The notes under the pieces are model-generated. The model ran no database searches, had not been told where the DNA came from, and worked only from the letters and a program-made list of their open reading frames with translations. Source: Tetraselmis striata (Eukaryota; Chlorophyta; Chlorodendrophyceae; Chlorodendrales; Chlorodendraceae). Taken from it: 64,000 nucleotides of DNA. How positions within the stretch are numbered: the first letter of the stretch is position 1; each line of letters begins with the position of its first letter. Both the position numbers and the translations under genes were made by a program. Shown one piece after another: positions 10,501 through 22,100 of this stretch. The DNA is taken from contig VCJN01003005.1 of assembly GCA_006384855.1 (NCBI GenBank), forward strand, positions 62,001 through 126,000, given 5' to 3'.

Positions 10501-13500
10501 GTTTTGTCCCGCTGATGACAGAACGTTTCGTCCCACTGATGACAGAACGTTTCGTCCCACTGATGACATACCGTTTCGTCCCGCTGATGACATACCGTTT
10601 CGTCCCGCTGATGACAGACCGTTTCGTCCCACTGTGACATATTTTTAACCCGCTAACGACAGAACGACTTTTGTCACACTTTACGCCTATTTGCTGCCAC
10701 GGTCAGCTTAATAATAATTTGGGAGAATGGGCCACTCACCAAGAGTTTGTGCATTGACGTGTCTCCCACGACGGTGTGACCCGCCTCGTTGAGCTTCATA
10801 GACATGTAGCGGCAGACTTCTCGCGAGAGGCCGATGTACATCTTAGCCGACGTGAGGTGGATGCCTTTGTTGGCTTTGTAGATTTCCGGGTAGTTTACTT
10901 TCACCATGCGCTTCGCCTCCCGTCTGTGGCTGCCGTCGATGTTGGCTTGAAGCGCGCCGTAGGCGCTAAGAAACTCGATGATGACGTCGATCTCTGGCTT
11001 GTAGGAACTTGAATCCGCCAACCTCGGGTTCTCCCCGCCTTCGTGTGCTGCGACTAGCTCCTTGTAGTTGGCCATGGTCAGAGCGAGGGGCTCGTACTCT
11101 TTGGAGAAACAATCGCGGTTCTTGTGGACTACTGGAAAGGACACCGAGAAATTCTCGGCGGACAGGGAAGGATTCCTCTGAATAACAAATGCAAGAAACG
11201 GATGTCAGTAAGTTGCATTGTGTATTGATTTACATGTAACTACACATATCTGACTTGGATAGGTACAACAGGTCGCGATAGGCTTTTACCTTGTAGCTTT
11301 GCGTCACCATATTGCAGTCTTGCAGCTTTGGGGAACGGAATTCAAATTCCGGCGGCGGAGCGACGAACTTATCGGATATGAAGCTGAAAATGTGAGGCAG
11401 CCCCGTATCCTTGTCGACGACGAGGTTGACTCTGTCGGCGTATAACGGGTTGATGTCGCCACCGTGAGATGTCTTCACCTCTGGATCAGCAATCTCGACT
11501 CTGAGGTGGCCGTAAGAGATACAGTCGACGGCACCGGTGTTGTGGAAGCCATTCAAGGCCGGCGGGACGGCCAACGTGTTGACGTATGGAAGCGCGTTCT
11601 TAAAATCCTTGTCAAATTTGGCCAAGTCATCGATGTCAATCTGACCAGACGCGAAACCTGTCAGCGCCTGCGCCAGCACATTGCGCTCGACCAAAGTCCA
11701 TGCGTAGTAAGACTGGAACCGCGGTTGGAAGCAGAGTTGCGGTTGGATCGCGTGGAGTAGCAACCTCTCAAAGCTGACATCGATCCTGAACTCCTTGTGC
11801 ACTGTCAAGCGATAAGGTTCAAGGGAGATCTGCGGTAACAAGCATAAGAATATTAATACTTATTGAAACACGACATTGACACGAATTCAGACATCATATA
11901 AGCTTTACTCACCTCGTAGTTTCCGGCCGAGTCCAGCTCGACGTCCTTGATCTTTCCGATACACGCGAGAAGTGGCCCCTTCGGATCATCGAAAAAGTCC
12001 TTGCCAGTCAGCAGGCTCGCCTTAGGCGATTCGATGTACAAATAGATATGTATCTCAGCACTTGTGTTCTTGAACCAGTGGATAGTCCAGCTCCTTGAGG
12101 TAAAGTCGTTGTAGGAGTCATTTTCTTGGGACCCGTCCCTCTCGTCAAAGAAGTCGTCGTAAGAGGCGACCGTCATCAGCTTTGTCTTCCTCTCGGGTCC
12201 AGGAGTGCCGGTGATGTCGAGAGCTTGCTTACGCTTCTCTGCCGCCCGTTGCCTCTGTTCTTCCTCTGTGCCGAAGACCTCTTCATCCGTGCACATACTG
12301 AGGAATTCAGGAACCCTTCTCGGAGCCTCGGCAATAGGGGCTCGAGAATCAGAGGCTCCAGAACCAGACGCTTGCCCGGTAGTCGGCGCTGGAGTCTCGA
12401 GCTCGGCCTCTGGCTCCGGGTCAAGCCGAGTGGGCTCGGGCTCCGGCTCCGGCGCAGTGTGCTCTATTTCAGGCTCAGGCTCTGTTTCCGGTACTTGAGA
12501 TGGGCCTTTAGACAAAGAAGAGCCTTGATTCGGGGAGCCTGTAAAGAATGAGTAGAGAGTACTCAACACACCTGCAGTGGGCGTCACGATTAACTACTGA
12601 ACATTATCGCCATAGACCATCAAAGCCAAGCGTAATTTTTCTTACCTGGGGATCCCGATTTACCAGCTGCTTCCGACGCGGTTGCCTGCGCCAATTTACG
12701 ACCTGTTGGAACGTCAGATAACTCATTGACGAGAAAGTAATCGAAGGGAGTGAGAAGGCATGGATTGATACTTTCAGTCACAATTACCTGGAGTCACAAT
12801 CGTCTCTGAAACCTTTTCTTTTCCCTTGGATTCCTTTGAAGCTTGAGTCGCTACTGGCTCATGTGCGCGTCCTTTCGAACCTGTCAACACACATGATTTC
12901 AAACAATGTAAATATGACACAGTGCACTCACAAAGGCAGGGATTGATACTTTCAGTCACAATTACCTGGAATCACAATCGTCTCTGAAACCTTTTCTTTC
13001 CCCTTGGATTCCTTTGAAGCTTTAGTCGGTACTGGCTCATGTGCGCGTCCTTTCGAACCTGTCAACACACATGATTTCAACCAATGTCAATATGACACAA
13101 TGCACTCACAAAAATCATATGATTGGAGAGGCAAGGACCTGATTGATAGTAAGCTTGCATGAGTTTTTCGTAATCGATTAGCCTTCGCGCTGTCTGCATT
13201 TGAGCATCTGAGAGGACCTGGCCGCTCTTGATTCGGGCCGTCAAAAGGGCGGCGGCCGATCTTTCTCCTTGCGAGTGCGTGCCGTAAATCGTCACTCTAC
13301 CTCCTAAAAGGCTCGGTTTCCAGGGGTTACTTGATGCCTCAGCGCCCGCTCTAGCTGCAGAAGCTGAGGCTGCACGGCTCTTCTTCGCCGCCGGCTGCTC
13401 GGGCACAGAAGATGACGCCTTGTGTTTTCTCCCGACTAGCGCTCCGAGCGCATCGAATTCTTTTGCTTTCTCGGTAGGTTTTGATGTCCGCTTGGACCTT

Positions 13501-14567
13501 CGACCTATAAATATCATATCCTGTCAGACCGTTTCGTCCCACTGATGACAGACCGTTTCGTCCCACTGATGACAAACCGTTTCGTCCCACTGATGACAAA
13601 CCGTTTCGTCCCACTGATGACAAAACTTTTCGTCCCGCTGATGACAGACCGTTTCGTCCCACTGATGACAAACCGTTTCGTCCCGCTGATGACAAACCGT
13701 TTCGTCCCACTGATGACAGACCGTTTCGTCCCACTGATGACAAACCGTTTCGTCCCGCTGATGACAGAACGTTTCGTCCCACTGATGACAGACCGTTTCG
13801 TCCCACTGATGACAAACCGTTTCGTCCCACTGATGACAGACCGTTTCGTCCCACTGATGACAAACCGTTTCGTCCCACTGATTACAAACCGTTTTGTCCC
13901 ACTGATGACAGACCGTTTCGTCCCACGGATGACAAACCGTTTCGTCCCACTGATGACAAACCGTTTTGTCCCACTGATGACAGACCGTTTCGTCCCACTG
14001 ATGACAAACCTATTTTCAATACATTATGTACTGCGGTTTAATAATGTAATGTCTTTAAGTACTGCGCTTCACACTAATATTAAACCACTCCTTACGGCGT
14101 AGTACATGCAGAGGTTCCCCCTGGCCGCTCTTCACCTCCACCCCCTCCCACTACCAATTGGCATCCTTACTGAACTTGCCGCAGCTGCCTCGACGGGACG
14201 TAATACTACCCTGCAGGACCTTGATGCCGCTCGTCTCGTTTGGGTTTCTATTCCCACTCGTCTGCCTACACCTCGAGCGGTCCTAGATTACACCGCTTCT
14301 ACAGGGAACCCTAACCGAACTCGCTAGATCTGGCCGCATCACGCGTCGAGCAGGCAGGCGGCTACTGCACGCTCCCACTCGTCTGCCTACACCTCGAGTG
14401 GTCCTAGAGTACACCGCTTCTACAGGGAACCCTAACCGAACTCGCTAGATCTAGCCGTATCACGCGTCGAGCAGGCAGGCAGCTACTGTACGCGCGCGCA
14501 ACTCACTTGGGGTGGCGTTGTCCTTGTCTTCCTTGTCCTTGGCAGGCTCGTTCTTCTTCGGCGCCAT
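7545..14567 (-). CDS. Multi-exon protein with C-terminal amino-methyltransferase-like domain
   Basis: Exons on the minus strand: 14507-14567 (MAPKKNEPAKDKEDKD), 13139-13504, 12966-13058, 12788-12880, 12646-12702, 11913-12538, 11290-11829 and 10740-11177. All have GT-AG borders and matching phases. Then come 10224 leftward to about 10024 (structure unclear), 9692 to about 9890, 8822-9607, 8438-8735, 8110-8382, 7840-8039, and 7545-7772. The N-terminus is basic, followed by a Pro-Glu-rich stretch (EPEPE) and a large region of unknown fold. The C-terminus resembles beta-class N6-adenine/N4-cytosine methyltransferases: ADALFG...WD (motif IV position), a long helix then LTWAKDCG...HDAEYYLYVRKPP, KPIALFAKHLK (motif X), DVTAGTGTTAV (motif I, AdoMet binding) and NLKIILIDNQ (motif II-like). 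The catalytic DPPY/F is replaced by DALF. My phases fail at about four 3' junctions, so small frameshifts or errors are likely. Divergent from the transposase gene. Confidence 0.65.
10273..10636. repeat. 24-bp minisatellite array 1 (intron of the methyltransferase-like gene)
   Basis: About 15 units of CCGTTTCGTCCCACTGATGA plus CA(A/G)A. GTTTCGTC and GACAAAC within each unit are near-complementary, so each unit can fold as a short hairpin. It lies in the intron between the exon starting at 10740 and the one ending at 10224. Because 24 is divisible by 3, several frames are open on both strands (FVPLMT..., LSSVGRNG...); these are not taken as genes. Confidence 0.9.
12762..13117 (-). repeat. Tandem duplication of an exon with its intron (2 x 178 bp)
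   Basis: Units 12762-12939 and 12940-13117 are nearly identical. Each carries a 93-nt exon (12788-12880 and 12966-13058) encoding SKGRAHEPV...KEKVSETIV, with identical splice sites and phase 1. Both copies can be spliced in frame. The duplicated peptide is charged and probably disordered. Confidence 0.85.
13522..14010. repeat. 24-bp minisatellite array 2 (intron 1 of the methyltransferase-like gene)
   Basis: About 20 units of the same quasi-palindromic 24-mer as arrays 1 and 3, starting 17 bp from the acceptor of exon 2 (13504). Units differ mainly at ACAAACC versus ACAGACC and CCCAC versus CCCGC. Confidence 0.9.
14252..14493. repeat. 121-bp tandem duplication
   Basis: TCCCACTCGTCTGCCTACAC begins both units (14252 and 14373), and each ends in GAGCAGGCAGGC(G/A)GCTACTG(C/T)ACGC. 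A handful of differences separate them. Located within intron 1 of the leftward gene, next to its donor. Confidence 0.9.
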
Positions 14568-15114
14568 TCTGGCGGTAGGTAGGTTGACGCGGTAGATGAG
14601 CGGGTTTCTTGGTGGGAAGCGGTGAGGGAGAGGTGGAAATGACGTGGTTTCTGTCTGCCGCCGCTCTGACCCCTGCTGGACCAACGGCGCGCGTGCGCAC
14701 ACTATAGTGTACCTCGTCGTCGTCATCAGGTTCATGTATTTTGCACCGCGACGAATATACAAGGCTAACTACTGCGACTAAATATTACTATTACTGGAAG
14801 ATAAAATATTCCCTACTCGAGAGTCATAACGGTACGAGAGTACAGTGGCGTGGCAATAATATTCCTTCATGGGATGATATATTCCTTGGATTGGATTCGG
14901 GTGTACTTACTAGTATAGAACTATTTCCGACATACGAAAGAAACACGAAATAGCACGGTATTTGAGTCCTCAATAATTTTGACCCGTAGCTGGATATTAT
15001 GCCCCCCGGTCAACGGCCCGTCCGAGAACGGTCGTCGGCCGTCACTCTTCTTCACCACAGATCACAGTCCTTCAACCCCCCCCCCCCCCCCCCCACCCAC
15101 TCGCCCCGCGCTGC
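14568..15114. promoter_or_regulatory. Divergent intergenic region, likely bidirectional promoter
   Basis: The 547 bp between the two start codons (14567 minus, 15115 plus) is AT-rich in the middle (14760-14960) and has a 19-base poly-C run at 15076-15094. No TATA box was singled out. Head-to-head spacing suggests shared control; this is inferred. Confidence 0.4.
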
Positions 15115-18100
15115 ATGGCGGCGGTCGAAAGCATGGCCTCTTCTCCAGGATCCGGCGCGTCGGACACTACAGTTACATTACCGCTGTGTTCGTGCCGCAC
15201 CGGGTACTCGTGTGATTGCGACGCGCGTGCGAGTGATCGTAAGGAGCCTGAGAAAAGGAAGTACACGTGGGGCAAGGGCTCCGATGAGGTCGCCGAAAGC
15301 GATAATGGCAAGGTCTCGTCTCTGATCAGCAAGCGCACCTCTCGCGATTGTATCCGCCTCATGCTCGCCAAGGAGGCTAGCGAGCAGTCGCCATGCTGTT
15401 CGCGCAAGTGCGAGCACAAGCTATACACACAGTGCGGAGAGGCCCTCGTTGATGCCGTGTTGGACCGTGCGTTTACCGTATACTCTGGCAATCAGAACCG
15501 CTCCTTTGACCGGCTCGCTCAGGTTCTCAGGGGTGGCTACGAGTCGGCATCCGACAAGTTCGATTACATGTTCGATCACGGTGGCTACTTGCGATCTTTC
15601 GATCATCGCGGCCCCATCTACACGTGTGGGCGTGCGTGGGAGGTCTTGCATCAGGTCTCGAAACACAGACGTCTCGTGATCCAGCGGTCGGTGGTGGATA
15701 ACGAACCCACGTACATCAGGCAGCGCAAGCAATACGAGAGCAGACAAACCGGACCGAGGGAGCATGTGCGCATGTTTCTCGAGCACTTCTTCTCGGATGA
15801 CCTCGGTCACGTCGAGATCATGCCTTTTCATGACGGAAACAACGAGACCTTCAAGAAGCACCTACCTCCCTGGATGACCAAGATTTGCGTCTACTACTAC
15901 TACAAGTCGTGGGCCGAGGACGACAACGCCAATCTCCGTGGTGAGGCCCATTTTGTCCCACTGATGACATACCGTTTCGTCCCACTGATGACAGACCGTT
16001 TCGTCCCGCTAATTACACACCGTTTTTGTCCCGCTGATGACAAACCGTTTCGTCCCACTGATGACAGACCGTTTCGTCCCGCCGATGACAAACCGTTTCG
16101 TCCCGCTGATGACAAACCGTTTCGTCCCACTGATGACAAACCGTTTCGTCCCACTGATGACAGACCGTTTCGTCCCGCTGTTGACAAACCGTTTCGTCCG
16201 GCTGATGACATGCCGTTTCGTCCCACTGATGACATACCGTTTTGTCCCGCTGATGACAAACCGTTTCGTCCCGCTATCGCCAGAACGTTTAGTCCCACCG
16301 ACGCCGGACCGATTTCGTCCCACTGATGACAGAACGTTTCGCACCGCTCATGGCATACCGTTTCGTCCCACCGACCACAAAAGTATTTGTCCCACATAAT
16401 TAGCCGATATCGTCCCACTGCAGAGAGAACGTCTTGTCCCACTGCTGAGAGACGGTTTTGTTCCACTACTGACATACCGTTTCGTCACACTGATGACAGA
16501 TTGTTTCGCCATGCTAATTACAGAATTATTCACCCACTACCGATATAATTATTTCGACCACTTTAGACCGAACTTTTCTGTCTCGCATTATGAGACCTTA
16601 TTTGTATACCGACCTATCATGCACCTGCCCCTTTGTAGATTTGGCTACCGAGAGCGAAGTGAAGCTCGCATCGTTCGACACTTTCCGCCGGACTTGGAAG
16701 GAAGACTTCCCGGATGTCACCACGCCGAAGGTGAAGCGATTCAGCCACTGTCCCATATGCGCGGCGGGCAAAGCACTCAGAGACCAAGCTCGCGAGATTT
16801 GCACAAAGGACATGACGCCAGAGGAACGTCCAGTGCACCGTCAACATCAGCGGCTGGTGAGGCGTCAGGTCAGAGCTGAGCAGAAGGTACACCTCGAGAG
16901 AGTGCGCCAGGAACGAAGGGATCTGAACAACGCCGTCTTCCAGTCGCGCCTTGGCCATGGAAACTTCTTCTTCTTCGAAATTGATAGCATGGACTCCGCG
17001 AAAACCCTGCTGCCTCACTGGGTTCGCATCCCCAAGACTGTGAAGCCCGACATGCTCCTCAAGTACCACCTCACCTGTGTGAAGTACGACGGATACCGCC
17101 CGGACGACATCTACTACTACACCAACACCATCCCCCACGATTCGTCCACGACGTGCACTCTGATATGGATCATGAACATGAAGGTGAGCTCGTTAGCCTC
17201 CCGATAGGTTCGCCGTGGTTGTCCGGTAGCCATGGACTGATGAAATCTTGTCTGCGATGCAGGAAATTCAACACCGTGGTAGAAAGATTCCGTACATCAG
17301 AATCCAGATGGACAACAACGTCAGGGAGAACAAGAATAGGAACGTGGCGGCCCTCTGCAATTGGCTTGTGTCTATCGGCATCTGCGACGTCATTCATTTG
17401 GTCTTCTTGCCTGTCGGGCACACTCACGAACGGGTTGACCAGATCTTCAGCCGCATCAGTCTTGCGCTATCTCGCAGCTCCGCCTACACAATCGAAGGCA
17501 TTCTCGCCCACTCCGGAGATTGCTGAGCTCTCATTCTCCCGCGACTTCTCTGAGTGGTTAAGGCCCCATTTCCAAGACCACATTCAGGACATCAGAAAGC
17601 CGCACAAATTCGAGTTCACCCGTGACGACGCCGCCGCGTCTGGCGGCTCGTTGCGCACCGCCTTGTGGTCCAACACACTGCTTTCTGAGCCCGTGCAGAT
17701 CTTGAAGAGCGCGCCAACTGGGACGCCCGAGATTCGTGCGGGCCGGCCCCTTTTGTACGCTCTCTGCGACAAAAAGAAGCCCGACGCGGTGAAGGTCCAT
17801 AGGTACTTGGATGATTTCAAGAAGGTCAGGTCGTACATCACGGACCTGGCGGTCCAGTGGCACTTCTCCCCAGTCGAGCGCGAGAGCTGGAAGAATCTGC
17901 TCGACGACTTGGATGAGATGCAAACTGCTCCTTCGGCAGCTTTCTCCGTGTTCTGGCCGCAACGGAAAGAGGAAGTTGACGACTTCTTGCGCGAGCACGG
18001 GCAGACCGCGCCTGCTGCGGCACGTCACACGATGGCTACCAACGCAGACCTCAACAATGCCGCAGCCGCTCGCGTGGAAGCCGAGGTTCGTGCTCAAGTG

Positions 18101-18887
18101 CTTCAAGATGACAGCGCCTTCCGGGGAGTTCACGCCGGCGCCAAGGAGAGGCTTCATGACAACACATCGCCCAGCGATGCAAAGGGCTCGAACCTCGTTG
18201 TCATCGACGTCTCCGATGTGAGTCCCATTGTTTGTCATTTTTGTCCTTTACGGGACAAAACAATTTGGTCCTTCTACCTTGCTTGTTATTTTGTCCCAAC
18301 TGGGACAAAAATGGCGTGGCGTCTCGCTCGGGACTAACATAGCTCGCGGTCTTGGTCATCGTTAGGTGCATGAGGAAGACAAGTGTCCTGAAACTCTTGG
18401 TGATTGGGAGTCGAGATTTGTCATCGGGCTTGTGAAGTCGCGCGAGACTACCGAAGACACGTTGACCGTGGCCGTATACGAGCCCTTCCATGCCGATGCA
18501 AAGGGCAAACCCCTCATGCCCCTATGGTTGTACGCGCAGACAAAAGGAGGGAAGAAGCCAGTTGACACAAGCTGGGAGAAGTGCCTGACGCTTCCTTGGA
18601 AGCTTGTTGAAGCCGTCCCCCTATCGTACGCGAAGGCCATCCACGACGCGTCGGGAAGTCGAGAGGTGTTCAACGAGGACGGCACCATGGTCAGAAAGAA
18701 GTGGTACGGTAAAAGCGTCCAAGTCGTGAAGACATATGCGCAAACTGGGTGGCAAATCAGCCAGCCACGAAACAACTGCGTCCACGTCACGTCAACCACC
18801 CCAGCGCAACGCAAACCCGGCGGAGTCGTCAAGTTTAACGCAGCCACGAAGAAGGACTTGCTTGAGTTGGGGATGCTCAACGAATAA
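15115..18887 (+). CDS. DUF7869-type transposase-like protein
   Basis: Four exons: 15115-15940, 16639-17183, 17263-18217 and 18366-18887, all GT-AG, with phases 1, 0 and 0. ATG at 15115 follows a pyrimidine-rich leader. The N-terminal half has Cys pairs (CSCRTGYSCDC), a conserved-looking helical part and CPICAAGKA (about residue 310). The core matches the DUF7869 pattern: FFEIDSMDSAKTLLPHW, then QMDNNVRENKNRN, a hydrophobic strand, and FLPVGHTHERVDQIFSR. The acidic residues of the first two motifs plus ENKN or VDQ are candidate metal ligands. The C-terminal exon is Trp-rich and ends LLELGMLNE. One 1-nt frameshift probably lies at about 17490-17520, where the frame ending in a stop at 17526 gives way to one reading PEIAELSFSRDFSEW. 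The gene is otherwise open. It probably moves the 12-kb element. Confidence 0.75.
15951..16530. repeat. 24-bp minisatellite array 3 (intron 1 of the transposase gene)
   Basis: About 23 units, regular at first and increasingly degenerate after 16300. It lies wholly inside intron 1 (15941-16638). The array stays open in the frame of exon 1, so an unspliced transcript would add about 125 repeat-encoded residues before a stop at 16326. Confidence 0.9.
18239..18310. repeat. Two GGACAAAA hairpins in intron 3 of the transposase gene
   Basis: TTTTGTCC (18239-18246) pairs with GGACAAAA (18253-18260). TTTTGTCCCA (18289-18298) pairs perfectly with TGGGACAAAA (18301-18310) across a 2-base loop. A weaker relative lies at 18964-18984, beyond the stop codon. 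Confidence 0.8.
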
Positions 18888-18936
18888 ACTATCAGCAACG
18901 TCTTGTGGCTAGCTAGCCGCGGGATGTAATAATCAT

Positions 18937-18942
18937 AATAAA
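18937..18942 (+). other. Candidate polyadenylation signal AATAAA
   Basis: AATAAA lies 50 bp after the stop codon of the DUF7869-type gene. Suggestive only. Confidence 0.4.
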
Positions 18943-19147
18943 TATTGATTTCATTGCCTCATCTTGTCCCATTTTGGACAAAATGCTCCAAAACCAACAT
19001 TGGATATGCGTCGCGGCTGGCCTTATGCTGTTGAATGCTGCACTGCACCCAAGGTCTACAAACCCAAGCTACATCACCAGTGAGTCTTAAGTACTGATAG
19101 TAAACCCGGGAACTAGAATATAAACAAACCCTACGGTGCAAAATGAA

Positions 19148-19179
19148 TTCCACGGTGCAAAATAGATTAAATTACTGTT
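19148..19179 (-). repeat. Right terminal inverted repeat of the 12-kb element
   Basis: Ends ...AAATTACTGTT, mirroring AACAGTA at 7109. ATTTTGCACCGT also appears twice in tandem here on the minus strand. Confidence 0.7.
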
Positions 19180-22100
19180 AATTGCAATTGAGATCCTTTG
19201 CGGCCAAGCATCAAGCCAATCTTGACTGCGGATATCTTTTCAATTTCAAACTCCTGGCTTTCAGGATCTTCCTCAGAACCCGTGACCATTGGCACAACCG
19301 GTCGAATAGGTGCAGTCGGACATAGCCGCAAACTATTCACATGAAAAACCGGATGTAACTTCATCCCCGGAGGCAACTGCAACCGGAAACTATAATTGCC
19401 AATCTTCTCAATAATCGGAAAAGGACCCAACTGCCTATCCATTAACTTCTCGTTAGGTTGGCCTTTGATTTTCAGAAAGCGAGTTACAATACTCACTTTA
19501 TATCCAACATTGAAAACGGGAACATCCCTATGTTGCCTTTCCGTAGGACGAACAGTCAACTCATCCTTATTATGAATTGCCAAAATAGATTTGACTAAGT
19601 CATGGATGTCTTTCACATTCTGGATTTTCTATTGAGCACTGACTGACACATGTATTGTAGGCCTCATGGCAAACAATAAGTCAGGAGGTGTTTCAGGATT
19701 AAATCCGTAGTTAACCTCAAACGGCGTATGCTCAATACCAAGTGCATGATTAGAATTATACGAAAATTCCATCAACGGCAATTGATCAACCCAATTGGTG
19801 CCATCAAAGCAATAAAAACGCTCGAGTCAGTCCACAAACCCAATATGCCGCCATGGCTAGTACTCAGCTGCTCCCCGGAAACTACGGGCGCCTGCGCGAT
19901 TTTGAGAGGACTGCGAATAAGGGCCTGGCCTGGCCTGCCAGAGGTCAAATGCGAAACCTAATAGACAGAATCCGACATTAGAGATTTCTTACATTTTCAT
20001 TCCTGCCAGTCTCCCAACTACACAGGCCAGCTGCCTTGCGCCCTGGCTGCATGAGCCCGCATAGGGTTTGCTGCCCCCTAGGAGGCAGTGATAGTCTAAG
20101 ACAAAATATGTTATAATATGATACATAGTGGCATTGATCCTTTCAGTCAGACCATCCGTTTCAGGATGTTGACCACTAGACATGTTTAACTTATTGCCTA
20201 GGCGACGCCACAAAGTCTGCCAAAAAGACGACATAAATCTTGGATCACGGTCCGAAATTATAACCCTTGGTAAATCATGCAGCCTGTATACTTCCTTCAG
20301 AAATAATTCAGCTGAATATTCACCAGTCACTGTTTTAATCGTCGGAATAAAATGTGCTTGACGGGTTAGATGGCATACGACAACCAGCATTGCATCAAAA
20401 TCATTACTCACAGGTAAATCGGTAATGAAATCCAAACCAACTGAGTGCCATGGACGTGGCGGCACTGGAAGTGGCTGCGTCGGTGCTGCCGGTTGCGGTC
20501 GAGAACGTGCCCGCCTACATGTTGGACAATTCTCACAATAGGCTTTCACGCACGTCATGACGTATACGCGTCCGCCAAAAACGATCCAAGGCGCACGTGC
20601 CAAGAAACTCTGAACAGCCCGGTGCCCAGCAGTATCATGTAACTCATACAATATTTTGTTAATGAGCTGACGGGTTTTTAGGGATGCATAGGCATTTATG
20701 CCTCCAAAAAACCCGTCATGTTTGGACACATGTCCCGACTACTTCATCCACCCACCCCGTTCGGCATAGAAGTCGTCTGCCACATATACCCCGTTTTTAT
20801 CATGTCGAGTATGTCATCACTAAGCTTTAGAGTACTCACACTCATAGAAGCTATGGCAGTACATTGTGGGTTGTGTACACATTCAAGTGCCTCAGCCGTA
20901 TCCGGCACATACCCGGTCCAATAAAGGCCACCGAAATTTAACGGTTTGAAATCCGGTCTACGAGACAACGAATCTGCCTCATTCCACTTGCCTTTTCTAT
21001 ATGCAAGAGACATTGAACCCACATAAGAATGTAAGTCGCGAACATAGCGAGCTTGGCGTCTATTCATCCGTTCTGCAGGTTGCCTGAGCAAATGCCGTAG
21101 GGTGTCATGGTCTGAAACAACAAGGAATCGACGGCAACCTTCAAGGTAACACCTCCAATGCTTAATAGACTCACAGACGGCCAATGCCTGGTCATAAGCA
21201 GAGTAAGTATTCCCACGCTCAGCTGCATTCAGCTTCCGCGCCCAGAATGCCACTGGTTGAGAGCCTCCTCCCTGGTCCTGCAATAAACTGCAGCTAGCCC
21301 TACGTTGGACGCATCTGTCGCTACGGTGAACGTCACATCACTGCCTATTTCCGGTATATATGGTCAGACAAGGTGCGGAAATCAAACGCAGGCGAAGAGA
21401 CTCGAAAGCTTCCTAACAATCAGGACTCCAGTCTACTACGGCTGGTTGTGTTTTACGTAACCAATCGGTCAACTGAGTGGTTAAATCACTGAAATGGTGT
21501 ATAAACTTAGAGTGAAAAATGCAAATTGTACAAAACTTCGCGCTTCGCTCTGAGTTTTTGGCACGGGCCAATCTTTAATCGCAGATATCTTTGACTCAGA
21601 TACCTGTAGAATACCATCAGATACAGTGTAACCCAAATACTCCATAGATGTCATACCAAAGAAACATTTCTTTAGTTGCAAACGTAGGTTATGCTCAGAT
21701 AATTTTGCCACTACCATACGAATATGTTTTAAGTGGTCAACTTAATTCTCTGAATATATACATCTATCATCAAGATACACAACCACAAATTTACGCACAA
21801 GGGTCGTAAGATACCATTCATCATACGTTGGAAAGTTGCAGGGGCATTGCATAATCCAAATGGCATAGCAGTCCACTCTAACAATCCATCAGGTGTTTGA
21901 AATGCAGTTTTATGTATATATAGCCTCCTCAGCTATAGCTACCTGCCAATAACCAGAGGCTAGATCTAAATGGGTATAGCATCGAGCTTTCCTCAACTCA
22001 TCAAGAGTTTCATCCATATGCGGTAAGGGATACGCATCCTTCTGAGTAACATCATTGAGACCACGAAAGTCCACACATAACCGGAAAGATCCATCCGCCT

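Larger units (their letters stand above)
7109..19179. mobile_element. 12-kb DNA transposon with DUF7869-type transposase and methyltransferase-like gene
   Basis: Gypsy sequence GTGCACCAGAAATT ends at 7108 and resumes as AATTGCAATTGAG at 19180, matching GTGCACCAAAAATTGTAATTGAG in uninterrupted copies. This fixes both ends and a 4-bp AATT duplication (7105-7108, 19180-19183). The terminal 32 bp are imperfect inverted repeats (AACAGTA..., 25 of 32 matching, including TATTTTGC and CCG.GG). Inside are two divergent intron-containing genes, at 7545-14567 (minus) and 15115-18887 (plus). Three arrays of a 24-bp quasi-palindrome lie in their introns, and GGACAAAA hairpins lie near both ends. No standard superfamily assignment is offered. 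DUF7869 proteins are known as transposase-like in many eukaryotes, but element structure around them is not something I can cite. Confidence 0.75.

Noticed and set aside
10102-10648. Frames of up to 176 codons over the 24-bp minisatellite (and likewise at 13545-14102 and 15900-16475)
   Set aside because: The unit length is a multiple of 3, so frames stay open on both strands. They are repeat shadows within introns.
13522-14010. CRISPR-like regular array
   Set aside because: Units are directly adjacent with no unique spacers, in a eukaryotic intron.
7109-19179. Reading the 12-kb region as two host genes
   Set aside because: Flanking gypsy sequence, AATT duplication and inverted ends show that it arrived as one unit.
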